Positions 11,871 through 24,027 of a stretch of 64,000 bases of DNA are shown in pieces. The first letter of the stretch is position 1, and every line of letters starts with the position of its first letter. A program made the position numbers and the translations under genes. This stretch comes from Nectonema munidae (Eukaryota; Nematomorpha; Nectonematoida; Nectonematidae), in NCBI GenBank assembly GCA_030549495.1, contig JAUIRK010000121.1, positions 851,235 to 915,234 on the forward strand. Direction: 5' to 3'. The notes beneath the pieces are model-generated. The model worked only from the letters and a program-made list of their open reading frames with translations, was not told the origin of the DNA and ran no database searches.

Positions 11871-13530
11871 ATGAAAGATCTTTAAAAGCATTTGTGCATT
11901 AAAGAAAAACTCTTTATTTATATTCACTTAGTTATTTCACTTTGTTCATTTATGTCTTTATTTGAATTGTAGTGTATGGGAATAATTATTTTCAACTTTT
12001 TTTCTTCTCCTTAAATCACTGTTATTGCTAAAATATGTAGCTAAAAATTAATGCTAAATATTTTTTTCTTTGCACAAAGCTAGTTTTATGAAACCGTAAA
12101 CATATTGCGAAATAATGATCCACAATTTTCATATGAATATATAATGAATAAACTTTATTTTTTTTTTGTTTTACTTTATCTGGATAAAAAAAGTATTTTG
12201 ATCTGATACATATAACATTTTGCTGAAAAATTTATATTATTATCGCGTTAAATTATTTTTGAAAATAAAGTTAATGAAATAACCAAAAGATTAGGACAAC
12301 ATAAAATCTAGTAGTTCAATCTAGGTTTTAAAGTTCAATTTCTTCTAAATTTAATGAAGAACTTCTGAAATTGAAAAAATAAATTTAATATATATCGCTC
12401 CCCAGATTAGGTTTTTACAAAAATCAACTAATTTTTTTTAACTTTGTCAATTTCAAATCTGATTTTCATTTTGATGTTTTTGTATGCCAAGTCCAAACTC
12501 TATCCTTAAGGTTCATTCTCACTTTTCCCACATATAAATAGCTTAGCAAATTGTTCGTAGGTCTATTGTTTATTAAATACATCAACAATATCTTCATTTT
12601 TTATTCGAAAATTCAGTATTGTTAACTACAAGGAGATAATAAAAAAATCAAGCAATAGTATATAATGGTTTTAGGAGACTACTGAATATCTTTTTTAAAA
12701 AATTGATGCAATTTAAAGTCCTACTTCCATGCAAAATTAACAAATTTGGCATTCCCTTTGACTTTAGTAATTCCTATTAAATTCCATGTAAAGTAGGAAT
12801 TCGTCTGCGTTCCCTTTGGGAACATTGGTCGTAAATGGGTTAAAATATATACTGATAATATATGAAATTTTATAGAACTTGAGCTAATGTCAGTTCAAAA
12901 TTTAGTCACGCGGAAGCCGTTTATATATACACATCAGAATACATAGATATACCACCTTTTTAAATGTAGGATTTTCTCTAAATTAAAAAATATATCATTT
13001 GAATCATGTATTATCAAAAAGCTGTATAATAGAGATGGTCAACATAGTTTGAATTTATAAAATTTCCCTTGATCTATTCGCAGAAATATATTTTTAATGC
13101 AAAGTTTTGTTAAAAAATAGACGAGTAAATAATTAATTTAAGTTTTATATTAAAAACTGTCTTTTTTACATGGTATTTTCTGAGGCTAGAAGCGGTAGGG
13201 AAGGGTCAGCTTCACATGTGTTCCAAATGGGTAGCAGATAACATTTAAAAATTTTACGTTACGTAGTACTTGTATGTCCACAACTAAAAATCTGATTATT
13301 AAGTAATTTAAATAGATATCAAGAGAAAGCTAATCTGTTTCACAAAATCATTAAAAATTAATAAAAATATTAATCTTTCAAAAATTTTCTGACATTCTAA
13401 ATCTTCCAAATAGGAGCAAATACGATTTGAATGAAGCACAACTTTTTGAATACGTGTTATGATTTGCAAAAATTTGTCATTTTTGTTTCTAAATTTGTAA
13501 AATATTGACACAAATTAAGAAGAGTGTATA
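11871..13530. other. No gene seen; possible piggyBac-type end near 12843
   Basis: No domain-bearing frame on either strand. Near 12780-12843 the sequence ends with AAATGGGTTAA, whose reverse complement TTAACCCATTT is the kind of end made by piggyBac-type elements. An inverted pair CCTACTTCCATG and CATGTAAAGTAGG lies at 12720-12800. The opposite end was not found. Confidence 0.3.
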
Positions 13531-13533
13531 GTT

Positions 13534-13866
13534 TTAATACCTTTTCACTTTTCTTTTGCCTGGTTTAATAGCTAAACTAGTTCTTTTCTTCATCATAAGG
13601 TTTGCATCTGCAGAAATGACATTATGTTTGAAAAAATTGCGTTTATCATCGTTTAAAGAAATGAATAAATGTTCTTTTGCATTTTCATCCATTTGTTCAT
13701 ACTCTAGATTTAATTTCTTAAGCTTTAATTTTTCAGAAATTTTAAAATTACTACTATTATGGATGGCACATTTAATTATTGTCTCTTCGTATAACACCTG
13801 ATCATATAACCCTGAAATAAAAACGATAACTTTTTTTGGTTTCCAATCTTGGTTTTGTTTTGGCAC
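13534..13866 (-). pseudogene. MULE transposase C-terminal fragment
   Basis: A 110-residue frame begins QDWKPKKVIVFISGLYDQVL and ends with a basic stretch IKPGKRKVKRY. It parallels the MULE transposase at 10010-10335 (DWKPNKMFQLTRKLYDQTLF, and a basic IALKPGQKRHLKK tail), so it is a diverged second MULE copy. Only the C-terminus is present; no inverted repeats were recognised around it. Confidence 0.6.
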
Positions 13867-13980
13867 ATTATTAAAAATTTATTTTGTCCAATTATGAGAA
13901 ATATAGGAAAAGGATTTACAAGTATTGAAATGATATTTTTCAAGAAGAACAAAAATTTTTTTTAATATTCATTGCTTACT

Positions 13981-14460
13981 AAACTGTATTATAACTCTAT
14001 ATAAAACACTTATTAGACCGATTTTAGAGTATGGAAACGTCATTGCTTATCTTTTTTATTTCTGTGATGCTGCAAACATTGAAAGAGTCGAAAGAACGAT
14101 CACTAAAAAGATTCTTGGAATGAAACATCTGAAATATAAGGAAAGATTAAAAAGGTTTTTATTTGCTCTCGATGATGGACAGATTCAAAGGAAATGATAT
14201 GGTTACTGTATTCAATATTGCAAATGGTAATTTAGGAACAATTTCACAAGTTTTACCAGAATTCTCCGAAAGATTGCAAAGATTTCACTCTTACAAGTTT
14301 AGAAAGTGTCATTGCAAAAAGTCATTTTTGAAAAGATTTTTTCACAACATATGATAAATGATTGAAATTCTTTGCTGATTTCATTGTAAATTCTCCGTCT
14401 TTAAATATTTTCAAGAACAGATATTTTCAAGAAAGGTTTGATCACGGTTAAATTTTTTTT
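13981..14460 (+). pseudogene. LINE reverse-transcriptase C-terminal fragment
   Basis: A plus-strand frame near 13981 reads LYKTLIRPILEYGNVIAY, then ERVERTITKKILGMKHL and YKERLKRF, the post-palm region typical of CR1/Jockey-group LINEs. After frame changes the RFHSYKF and FFHN pieces follow to about 14460. It is a 5'-truncated, inactive relic, different in sequence from the LINE at 6.5-9.7 kb. Confidence 0.7.
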
Positions 14461-14670
14461 CTTTTCTATAAAAAATGATTCGAATATTTTTATAGGCTTT
14501 TTTGGCTCCTTTTTCGCTAATAAAATTATGTTATCCTATGTTAATATGTGTGGCCTGGCAAGATAATGGGGACAGAAAATTATATAAAAATACTCTATTG
14601 CCAGCCCTCGTTCATACTTAAATATCGGTGTATCTTTTTATTTTTAATTTCAATTTTTTATTTGTAAATA

Positions 14671-14820
14671 AGGTAAAGGTACCCCGAGGTGTTTTCATCG
14701 AGAAGGCACAATTGTGCCGCTTGTATCGAACTATGAGGAAAGCAGACTTGAAGCGGAATCGAACCCAATACCTTGAGTTATCGAATCCAGCATCTAACCA
14801 ACCCTACTCACGCCCCTTGT
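14671..14820 (-). repeat. tRNA-derived SINE
   Basis: On the minus strand a tRNA-like head (GGGCGTGAGTAGGGTTGGTT, and a B box GGTTCGATTCC) is followed by the family body TCATAGTTCGATACAAGCGG and tail CTTCTCGATGAAAACACC. The same order occurs at 39899-40025 and 51389-51525. The head would carry the RNA polymerase III A and B boxes. Confidence 0.75.
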
Positions 14821-14829
14821 AAGGATCAT

Positions 14830-16340
14830 ATTTGTGTGTATTTGGGTAAAAAGTCGTACCGCTATTGAAATAATTTTTTGAAAATATTCTAATAGTAAAT
14901 TTACTTGAAAGAGCATCAGTACCTCCTGTTTCGGAAGCTAGGAAGAAAGTTTTGAAGCTAGTTTTTATAAAACCCTATTTTCTAAAATTCGTAATAGAAA
15001 TTTAATGCAGTTGGAGATAGGATAATTTAAAAAATATATATAATACTTGTTTATTATATTTTATATCGGTTAAAAAAATTACTTGTTTTTATGATCTTTT
15101 TGATAATTCATTTATTTTCGTCATCTTAAACTTAAAATTTAAGAGTTTATGACAGCCTTCAATACAATGTTTTATATAGAAAGCATATGCACGAGGTTGG
15201 ACACTAACTGAAGGCTTCTCATATTAGGATCCCAGTACTCTGATTTTTTATTCATAAATTGATGCAAACTATGAAAAATCTTCCTACTGAGTGCAAATTT
15301 TTAAGTTTTCATTTTATCTATTATTGCTATAAACAGATAAGCTCGATATCAACATATATATTGGTTTCATTTAGATTCATGTATATTCTTCTTTATTGGC
15401 TTATAATATTCTTTACTTTAATATTCAATTTTTTGGGCTTATTGCTCTTCCTCAAATAGAATAAGTTAGACCATTTAATAATATCTTTTCATGAATTATC
15501 TAATATATAAAGAAGTCAATTTCTACATGATATAAAGGACTTTTTATAATTTTTTAATAAATATTACTTTATTTTCCATGACAGTTGATAAAAATGACCC
15601 TTACCTGAGAACAAATTTTTTTGATTTTGCTGTTAGAAGTTTTTTATATGAAATTAAAGTAGACATAAATAATAATAATTGTCCGAAAAATTTCATGAAA
15701 TATTTTTAAATTTTTCAGGTTTGTCCTTAAAAATCTGAATTTTAACAATTTCAATTAAATTTTACTCAAAAAAAGGATATAGAATAGGTTATATTTTATT
15801 GTTATTCATTAATTGTTAAAAAATACTGAGTTTTGGTGTATTTTTTTTAATTTTAAACTTTTCGCGTTAAAAATCTGTATAATCTGAAAGTCTTTAATTG
15901 TTCTATTTGGCAATTTCAATTCCTTAAAATAATATAATTAATCAAGAATGTTGTACAATACCATCCTTTCAAAACTGTTTTAGACTCCTCTTAGTTCAAC
16001 CTTGGGGTTTCGGGATGATTTTTTCATATTCATAAATAATATTTATTTTCTTTACTTTTTTCTTAATTTTATTAAGGAATCCAAGCAAATATTGTACATA
16101 GTAAGAATTATGGAACATTTTTCACACATTGTTTGGAATGCAACAGATATTTCCATTTTTCTTGTCTGAAACTAAACTTTCTTGATTTCGATTTTTCAAA
16201 CATTAGTCATTTAACTCTAATAAAGGAAGCTTCTATTTTAGTCAATTTTTAGCTCTAATGGCAAGTTTCAAAGACCTTTTAATTAATGAAATATATTTTT
16301 TTAAAGAAAATCTTTTCCTGCGGGATGAACTAACACCGAT
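14830..16340. other. AT-rich stretch with no recognised gene
   Basis: Long runs of A and T, short open frames without domains. Nothing that could be tied to a transposon end or host gene. Confidence 0.5.
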
Positions 16341-16388
16341 AATAAAGAAGTATACATCGATCACTGATTATCGCAATTTAAAATTGAC

Positions 16389-17500
16389 GTAATAAATCAA
16401 AAACTATATCTATATGATTTAATTCCTTTAAGAACAAGTTCTGATGGAAATTGCTTATTTAATTCTTTATCCATTTTGATTAGTGGGAATATGTGCCTTG
16501 TTATAGAATTCAGAGTAAAAACAGCTATAGAAATCAATCTTCAAAGTTTTCTATAGGGATTTTATACATAAAACTGATTTATGAAAATTTGTCCGACATT
16601 AGAAGAATGTGTATAAACGGCTCTAATTATAAGTGTTTGAGTATTTTAAATACAACATTCTTTCCTACAAAGGGTGACTACCCAAATTACAAGTTTACTA
16701 TTTTATAGTCCTCTTCTTTTATTAAGAACTGTGAGTTTTGGTATCCCAATCACTTTGTACCTTTGATTTCAAATTTATTTAATAATTATTCTTAAATAAA
16801 ATTAGAATATGATGAATTGAAATTAATGAATATATTTGAAAATTATCAAGATGACCATAAGAGACATTATTTCAAAAAACAGAATATACAAGTTTATGGA
16901 TTTTTCAGAAATTTTTCATTTTTTAACAATATAGATGTTGTGTATGATACAGTATCCGATGGTAGAAAATTTAATACTCAGAAAGACCTTGTCAAACAAA
17001 ATTTTTTTCCGATATGACTCAGGAGCTTGGCTAAATAGGTCATCTTTCATTCATTTCATTTCATTGAACCTGAAGAAAGTAAAAATGTTATTATCATTAA
17101 AAATTCCCAAGGTATATTTGGTAAAAATAACTTTAAGCTCAATGAACAGCCAACTCAAGAAAAAATAATTATCAGTAGATATAGTAAATTGAAAATATTC
17201 CCCAGTTTTAAGCACCGTGTCACCTACTTTAAAAACTTTGCAAGAAAAAGATGCTTTGAAAAATAATTTTTGTTTGAATATTTGGGTGATTATCCTGAAA
17301 ATGTGCAAAGTGCGCATTTAAATTCGAAATTAATCACCGAAATTATATAAGAACATCTGAAAATAGGAAAGAATATATATGCAAACAAATTAAAGCTAAC
17401 CGTAAGCTTATAAATATTTTTATGAATGCCTTAAAAAATGAAGAACATATTCCTCGAGAGAGCAGATATATATATATAATTTGAAACAGAAAGTAAAAAA
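16389..17500 (+). pseudogene. OTU-domain protein remnant, probably transposon-borne
   Basis: A plus-strand frame at about 16401-16560 reads YDLIPLRTSS, then DGNCLFNSLSILISGN, then VIEFRVKTAIEI. D-G-N-C is the OTU catalytic Asp and Cys motif, intact here, and the following segment fits the helix of transposon-borne OTU proteins. Farther on (16815-17020, 17310-17460) come more protein-like pieces, the last resembling a zinc-finger-type HRNYIRTSENRK stretch. The whole is broken by stops and frame changes. It may be the remains of an element of the kind whose OTU-like ORF sits in the MULE at 5240. Confidence 0.5.
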
Positions 17501-18042
17501 AATCAAGTCACTGGGAAAACAATTCGAATAGCTGATGAAGTTCAAATATTGCTAAATCTATCTACAAATACAAAGTCCAACAATGATTTGTTATACGAAA
17601 AACCAAATTAAGCATTTAAAAGGTTGTATTCTTGATACAAATTCTCCAGTTAATATTTTGTGCGGAACCTTTAATCTTGGGAAATGTTTGTTACATGTAC
17701 TGTTTTCCAAGAAAACTATATAGTTAGAAAATCTCACGGTACCTATCCAATTTTTCTAGGGCCGATTCTTTTACACTTCTGTCTCTTTTCCTACATATTC
17801 ATATTTTTTCTCATCTTGCTGTCCTTTAATATATCAGCTCAATTATGCTAAGATTAATTTTGGTACGGATCAATAAGCAGCATTATTGAAAGCTATAAAG
17901 TTTAACCTTCCAAAATATTTATTTTTGCGTTAAAGATAATGTAAAAAAACAATTAAGATGTAAATGTCGCAAGAAGGAAAAAGAAATTAATCAACTCAGT
18001 AATCTAATTTTTGGTGAAGGCGGTCTTACATCATCAACATAA
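17500..18042. other. No feature recognised
   Basis: AT-rich sequence between the OTU remnant and the satellite-bearing element. No gene or repeat that I can support. Confidence 0.4.
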
Positions 18043-18429
18043 CCCTATCAGTGACAGGGGTGGCTATTTTAGCTCCCCCATCAACTAAAATTTCTCTTGT
18101 ACCAAATTGGCTACATCTTTTCCTACCATACTTCGTGACATTTCCTAAAATTGACAGCTGCATCTTTTGATACCATTTTCATAGCAGTTGAATAACCTTT
18201 TCATGCCTAAATGTCAATCAAAATCAAAAGTTAAACTTTTTCAGCAAAATTCTAACAGTATCTCTTGTTGAGCTTATAACTTTGGTTCTATATTATATAC
18301 TCGTTTGAAAATTTATAAATATATACAGTTTTGAACACATATTATAGTTTAAATTTTTTCAAAATCATGGTTACTTTTTGGGAAATGTCAATCAAAATTT
18401 TGCTTGATGAGAAATATATCTAATAAAAT

Positions 18430-18830
18430 ATATTTTTTATATCAAACCGGGCATGCTGATTTCATTTTTGGAATTTAGAAATTGAAAATACCTATAAGTG
18501 TGTAACAAACTTGCGGTTTACTTCTAAAATCTGTCTCTGAAAACATTCATTCAAATTTTACATGGAATATACACATTATTATAACAAATCAACAATCGCA
18601 ATTTCATTTATAAATTCTTTTTGCATTTAGAATTTGAAAATGCTAATCAATGTGAAACAAATTTGCGGTTTATTTTTAAAATCTGTCTCCGAGAACATTA
18701 ATTAAAATATTACATGAAATATACACATTTTCATATCAAATCAACAATGCCAATTTCATTTATGGATTGTTTTTGCATTTAGAATTTGAAAATACTTATA
18801 AGTGTGAAACAAAGTTGCAATGAGTATATA
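18430..18830 (+). repeat. Satellite array 1, forward, about 2.6 units
   Basis: Units of about 148 bp with the marker AAATTTGCGGTTTA and TTGAAAATACCTATAAG. Same unit as 57960-59520. Confidence 0.75.
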
Positions 18831-19520
18831 CGTGTAAAAAAACTCTGTATAAGCAGTAAATCTAAACTTTTTTCAGTTGAGCTGTCATATATCAATTAAT
18901 TTTTTGACAGATTTGGTTGATTTTAAAAAAAAAATAAACGTGACGACCGTGTTACACTTGAAAATGGGTATATATGTGTAAAAAACTTTGTATACCCATT
19001 TAAACTAAAAGTTTCTTTTTTTATTTGAGCTGTCATATATCAATCAATTTCTGACAAGTTTGATTGATTTTTAAAAAAAATAAACGTGGCCATCGTATTC
19101 AGCATACATGAAAACGGGTGTATATAAATAGAAAACTTTGTATAACCATTTAATCTAAAAGTTTCTTTTTTCAGTTGACCTATATATATCAATCAATTTT
19201 TTGACAGGTTTGGTTAATTTAAAAAAAAATAAACGTAACCATCGTGTTCAGCACACTTGAAAATGGATATATATATATATATATGTAAAAAAACTTTGCA
19301 TAACCATTTAAACTAAAAGTTTCTTTTTTTAGTTAAGCTGTCATATATCAATCAATTTTTTGACAATTTTGGTTGATTTTTAAAAAAATAAAGGTGACCA
19401 TCGTGTTCATCACACTTGAAATGGGTATATATGTGTAAAAATTTAGTATACCCATTTAAACTAAAAGTTTCTTTTTTGGTTGAGCTGTCAAATATCAATC
19501 AATTTTTATAAAAAATAAAT
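18830..19520 (+). repeat. Satellite array 2, about 4.5 units
   Basis: Units of about 150 bp, each with GAGCTGTCATATATCAATC, TTTTTGACAGGTTTGG and TTGAAAATGGGTATATATG. TTTGACAG-type marks fall near 18903, 19050, 19200 and 19361. Same unit as 61330-62350. Confidence 0.8.
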
Positions 19521-19529
19521 GTCACGATC

Positions 19530-20440
19530 AGATTTCTATGATGATCCTTTCTTGGTAGCTCTTTTTTCATTAGAAATTTATATTCTTCAATGTGTTTGAA
19601 AAACTTTTTATAAGGATAAAATTACTTTTTTCCTCTCTCAAAGCATTCTGATTAAAGAATCGTGTTGATAATCTTAGACTTTTTTATCAGTATCGTGTAT
19701 TTTATTATCAGGCTTGAATATTTGTCAACCAATCTCATTTTAAAGGTTTTTTTCTGATGAATCATTCGTGATGTTCATTGTTCAATTATAAAAAGTTGTC
19801 CACTTTCTTTATCTAAAAAATTCTCTCCTTGATACAAAAGGAAAAAGATGGACACATTCAATTTAAATTAAAAATATCTTAATAGTGACTAAATTCCCAC
19901 ATATTGGCATCTGTGACATTTTTATAAATCTGACCTATTCTAAATTTTCAGATTTCCTACCCATCTTAGCTAAATGTTAACTGTAATCCTAGATGATAAG
20001 CTATAGATTTAAATATTTTTCATTTGTAAAAGAGGAACTCTTTTTCACATTCAAAATCTTTTTTGAAGTATATAATTAAACCACTTCCTAGTTAATTAGA
20101 ACATGGTAGATCTTCCATTTAGTAAAGATACATATATTTTTTTAATTATTTGTTTTGATCACATGTTCTCTTTTCAATTAGTTTTCAACTTGGTTCCTTC
20201 TCTCATACAAATTTTCAAATGATTTTATAATACGTTTTATTTTTTTTTAATAAATATTTCATACCTAAGATGATTGTAGAAAGTATTATAAGCCAAAATA
20301 TACAAAAAAAAGTATATTTTTACTATATACCTAATATGCAGCCATTTTTTGAAATTTTTTTACAGAACTGTTTTTCAGGCATACATTACTAATTCAATTG
20401 CCACTTCGAGATATTTTTTAACCGTATTAGCCAAAATTCA
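19530..20440 (+). repeat. Unique core shared, inverted, with 59525-60330
   Basis: A non-tandem 0.9-kb block matching the reverse complement of 59525-60330, for example ATGATGATCCTTTCTTGGTAGC here and its complement near 60290. No open frame with a domain. Confidence 0.75.
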
Positions 20441-21130
20441 GTACAGAAATAAAATAAGCATAGTCGATTTGGTATAAAACAGATATTTTATTTTTTATAT
20501 ATAGATAGAAGCTTTCAGATATTTTAAAACGATAAATGCCAAACTTGAGTCCAAAAATGAAACCAGCATCTTCCATTTGGCATAAAAACAGATATTTAAT
20601 TTAAATTTCAAAAATATTTTTGTAGACATTAGACGTAAATCGGTCATTTGATTGACACTTTCGGACATTTAAATGCAAAAACTGATTTCAGAAATAAAAT
20701 GATCATGGCCGAATTGGTATAAAAACATATATTTCATGTAAAATTAGAGAGAATATTTTGAGATATAGTTTTCAAACATAAACTGCAAATTTGATTGACA
20801 CTAGCAGTAAAACCTCTAAATGCGAAAACTGCGTCCAGAAATGAAACCATCATGATCTATTTGCTATAAAAACATATATTTCATGTAAAATTTGAATCAA
20901 TATTTTTTGAAACAAATTTTAGAACTAAATGCAAATTTGATTGATACTTATAGGTAGTTTCAAATCCAAACTGCAAAAATTGAGTCCATAAATGAAAACA
21001 GCCAGGTTGATTTTGTATAAAAACATATATTTCATTGTAAAATTTAAATAAATGCTTTTGGAGACAGTTTTTAGAAGTTAACCGCAAATTTGATTAACAC
21101 TTTTAGGTATTTCCAAATCCCAAATGTAAA
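20440..21130 (-). repeat. Satellite array 1, inverted, about 5 units
   Basis: Inverted relative to 18430-18830: units contain AACATATATTTCATGTAAAATT and CAAATTTGATTGACACT. With the forward array it gives the element a long foldback architecture. Confidence 0.75.
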
Positions 21131-21290
21131 AAATGAGTCCAGAAATGAACATGAAAGAGTCATTCAACTACCATGAAAATGGTTTCAAAAGATGCAGCTA
21201 GCGATTTTAGGAAAAGTCACAAAATTTGTAGTTCAGCCAATTTTGTACTTTAATAGCGGCAAAAATGAAATAGAAAAGTGGATTAACTAA

Positions 21291-22867
21291 TAAAAGTATC
21301 TAAACGGACAATTCGTCCCCAGATACTTCGTGTCCAGACAGTTCGTTGAACAGACACATAGTCACCAGACGAATCGTCGAACAGTTGTTACATCGCAAAC
21401 GATTGTTTTGTTCTATATACGCTTAGAGCTGTTTAACGCGCTTTTTACGGTTCAACTAAATATCCATTCGACAAATCATCCTGCTACGATATTTCTGTTT
21501 GAAAAACTGTACGATGATGAAGTGCCCGGCGACAAAACGAGCGCTCATAAGTTTATGCCAATGAAGTGTTTTATGTGTTCATCTAATTTATTGAACTTAT
21601 GCTTATAATAACGGTCATGATTTGTTTATATATTTCTTAATGAACAAAGAAAAATATTTGGTAATTTTTTATTCCTTACGTATTTACCTTTTCTCACTCA
21701 TCGTATTATTTCGTATTTTTTGTTTCATCAGTCCTCACCATTGTGGCTATCAACATAACCAGTTTAGTCAAAAAACCCTTTTCTCTACAAAAATCCCCAC
21801 AGGGATTGGATATGGAAATTTGTTATAAATTTTCAGAAGCAGCGATGAAAAGTATACTATCAGTCAAAAAACACGGCAGCCACCATAGCCGGTTTTCCAT
21901 CAGTAGGCTTCTCTATATTTACAATTAGAAAGGCGAGCCAAGTTGTTACCCTACTTAGCTAATAGATTTACCATTCGACGAGGGTTACACCACAAATGAA
22001 TGAGTGTTAGTGCTACGTGGGCAATTAAAAAGATGCTTGTGTCTGGGTGTACATAGAACTTTTTTATATCGTTTCATGGCTATCAAGTCAAGTGCTTTAG
22101 AACATGTTCCATTACCAAAAGTTTTAGATAACGTGCCCATCAAAATAAAAGATCTTGTGTATCAAGAAAGTGCGATGTTTGTAAAAAATATATTTCTAAA
22201 GACCACTATGAAATAATATCTTCTTATTACTAATTTATTATTTAAAGAATAGTCATTTGTTCCATAAATTAGACCGCGTTAATTGTAAAAATGACTTCTA
22301 AAAATTATAATTTATATTTCATAAAATATTTGAATATCAATTACAGAGATATCTAATTTTTCCAGGAAAGCTAGTATACTTTTCTTTCTAATTATTACAA
22401 CTAATTTAAAATGTCCCATTACGACATAATTGATGTAGGCATCATATATTACTTATATTTTTTTTAATTAAAATTAAAAATAGTACTATTTTTACAGAAA
22501 GTCAAAGCTTTAAATTTTATATTAAAACTCTTTCATAAAGTGGAGCAAGATGAGTTCAAAAATTAGACTGGACAAAAAGTGTCTTACCAAGCATGTTAGA
22601 TTTTAATTTTGTGAAATTGTTTAATTTACACTTGTATTGAATGAAAAACTAGATTTTTGTACTATTCGCTTGTATTTAAATTATTTTATCAGTTTTTCCA
22701 AAGTCTCAGATTCAATTCACAGAATTCCAACTTCAAAGGTAATCCTACCATGAAATAAAATATTTGCGTATTTTTAAAAAAGTTAATAAAAACAATTTTT
22801 TTTCATAAATTCATTAAAAAAAATAAAATAACATTTTTTATAAAAGTATATTTTGTGCAATAAAATA
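21291..22867. other. No gene seen; short GGACAATTCGTCC repeat
   Basis: At 21311-21395 there are three or four imperfect units of the GGACAATTCGTCCCC / CAGACGAATCGTC type, like the tips of the elements at 33851 and 48591. Short frames at 21330-21608 and 22004-22216 have no recognised domain. The rest is AT-rich and precedes the 3' end of RAD51D. Confidence 0.4.
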
Positions 22868-22873
22868 TTTATT
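22868..22873 (-). terminator. Poly(A) signal of RAD51D-like gene
   Basis: AATAAA on the minus strand, about 25 nt after the stop codon. A close but plausible position for 3'-end formation. Confidence 0.6.
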
Positions 22874-22897
22874 TGCTTCTTATGAGATGATGGGAGA

Positions 22898-23902
22898 TTA
22901 ATCCAAGGAACTAAAGGTGTTATTTGAAATGGTTACTTCAATAGAAGTGCTTTTTGAGCTACGTGATGATTTATGAAAATATAGTAATCTGTTAGAAATA
23001 CTTTTACTTTCAATCAAATTAATTCCTATGCTTAGAGATAGCAACGGTCTCCACGAATCCCCAAGAGCTGGCTTTTTAAAGCTGGAGGACATAGAATTTG
23101 TAAACAAAACACAAATATTGTATCTCTTGCTAATTTCATTTAAAATAGTCAATGTTTTGATAAGAAGCTTATAACCTGGATTTTCATAGCCGCCAATTAC
23201 ATTTTGTATGAAAATATTATACATCGAATCTATTACAATCAACCCTAGCGAGGTGTCATGCTCATTATTACAATTTTTTCTTAATTCTTCAAGAATATTT
23301 TCCAAAAGTTGTGAAACTTTAAAAGAGTTACAGGCTTTAACAATTTTCAATCTTTCAATGACATTTTTCCAATCTTCAGGATTATCATTATTTATAAAAC
23401 ATTTTTCATTTTGAAGCATATTAAGGATTTTCTTTGCAGAAAAATTATTAAATGTTTCCATATAAAGAACCATTTTCCTTTGAAGGCAAACGCTCAAAGA
23501 AACAGTCATACAAAATAGAGTTTTTCCAATACCAGAAGATCCAAATATTTCTACCATTTCATTAGAGTATAGACCTCCATCTAAGAAAGCATCAATTTTA
23601 CCATTGTGTAAGCTTATCAAGGCAACTTTATTTAACGTTTCCTTGTATACATCTAGGAGAGAAAGTGTAGGCGGTGATAAGTAAGTAATTGCTCTATGCT
23701 TCAACAGTTCCCATTCCATTACACTAAACTTTTGAGACACGTGTGAAAAAGGTACTGATAAGAGATTAGATGCATCAAAAATGGATAAATCTTCTAGTAA
23801 TTTCAAAATTTTAATATCACGCGAACTTAAATTAAAGATTTGGTGCAGATGAATTTTCGTTTTCGTGGTCAGCATGTTTATAAAGGTTTCTTCAATAAAC
23901 AT
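22898..23902 (-). CDS. RAD51D: RAD51D-like recombination protein
   Basis: A 334-residue RecA/RAD51-family ATPase, intronless. The N-terminal helical region (residues 15-75) is followed by the core, with DAFLDGGLYSNEMVEIFG at 104-121 matching human RAD51D DKLLDAGLYTGEVTEI, the Walker A GSSGIGKT at 121-128, the Walker B LIVIDS at 221-226, and KPALGDSW at 277-284, the match to RAD51D KPALGRSW. RAD51D works with RAD51B, RAD51C and XRCC2 in homologous-recombination repair, mediating RAD51 loading on DNA. Length fits the family (human 328). Catalytic motifs are intact, so it should be functional. It lies 183 bp downstream of SEC63 on the same strand. RAD51B or XRCC2 are less likely, by motif match. 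Confidence 0.85.
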   Translation of the reverse strand: MFIEETFINMLTTKTKIHLHQIFNLSSRDIKILKLLEDLSIFDASNLLSVPFSHVSQKFSVMEWELLKHRAITYLSPPTLSLLDVYKETLNKVALISLHNGKIDAFLDGGLYSNEMVEIFGSSGIGKTLFCMTVSLSVCLQRKMVLYMETFNNFSAKKILNMLQNEKCFINNDNPEDWKNVIERLKIVKACNSFKVSQLLENILEELRKNCNNEHDTSLGLIVIDSMYNIFIQNVIGGYENPGYKLLIKTLTILNEISKRYNICVLFTNSMSSSFKKPALGDSWRPLLSLSIGINLIESKSISNRLLYFHKSSRSSKSTSIEVTISNNTFSSLD

Positions 23903-23928
23903 AAAGTAATTGCAGAAGATGGAAAAAT

Positions 23929-23935
23929 CTAAAAA
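23929..23935 (-). promoter_or_regulatory. Acceptor-like TTTTTAG before RAD51D
   Basis: The minus strand reads CACTTTTTAG, ending 26 nt before the RAD51D ATG. Fits a splice acceptor (5'UTR intron or spliced-leader addition). A TATATA-like stretch (GTTTTATATACTCC) also lies about 60 nt upstream of the ATG, so an own promoter remains possible. Confidence 0.45.
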
Positions 23936-24021
23936 GTGATACTTTTATTAGTTATGGAGTATATAAAACAATGAAATAGGAGAAAAAACTCTCTTTCAAA
24001 ACGAGGAATGATAAAGATAAA

Positions 24022-24027
24022 TTTAAT
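24022..24027 (-). terminator. Possible poly(A) signal of SEC63
   Basis: ATTAAA on the minus strand about 60 nt after the SEC63 stop. A second candidate, AATAAA, lies at 23944-23949, only 8 nt upstream of the RAD51D acceptor-like site. A small imperfect hairpin (GGCTTCTTT and AAAGAAAGCC) sits at 24053-24076, just past the stop. Which signal is used is unknown. Confidence 0.4.

Larger units (their letters stand above)
18043..21290. mobile_element. Rearranged piggyBac-type element built of satellite arrays
   Basis: The left edge CCCTATCAGTG after ATAA resembles the CCCTATTAGTGCT terminus of the element at 57619. The first and last about 120 bp (18090-18200 and 21140-21260) are inverted copies of each other (GCAGCTGCATCTTTTGA-type block). 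Between them lie array 1 forward, array 2 forward, a unique core, then array 1 inverted. No transposase is present. The right edge is worn, near a TTAA at about 21284. The parts are the same as in the 57.6-62.5 kb element but in a different order. Confidence 0.6.

Noticed and set aside
22004-22216. FLYWCH or other zinc-finger domain of a MULE
   Set aside because: The frame has a few suggestive residues but no Cys/His spacing that fits the domain.
22898-23902. RAD51 itself, RAD51B, or XRCC2
   Set aside because: DGGLYSNEMVEI and KPALGDSW match RAD51D best, and the protein lacks the usual RAD51 N-terminal and L2-loop sequence.
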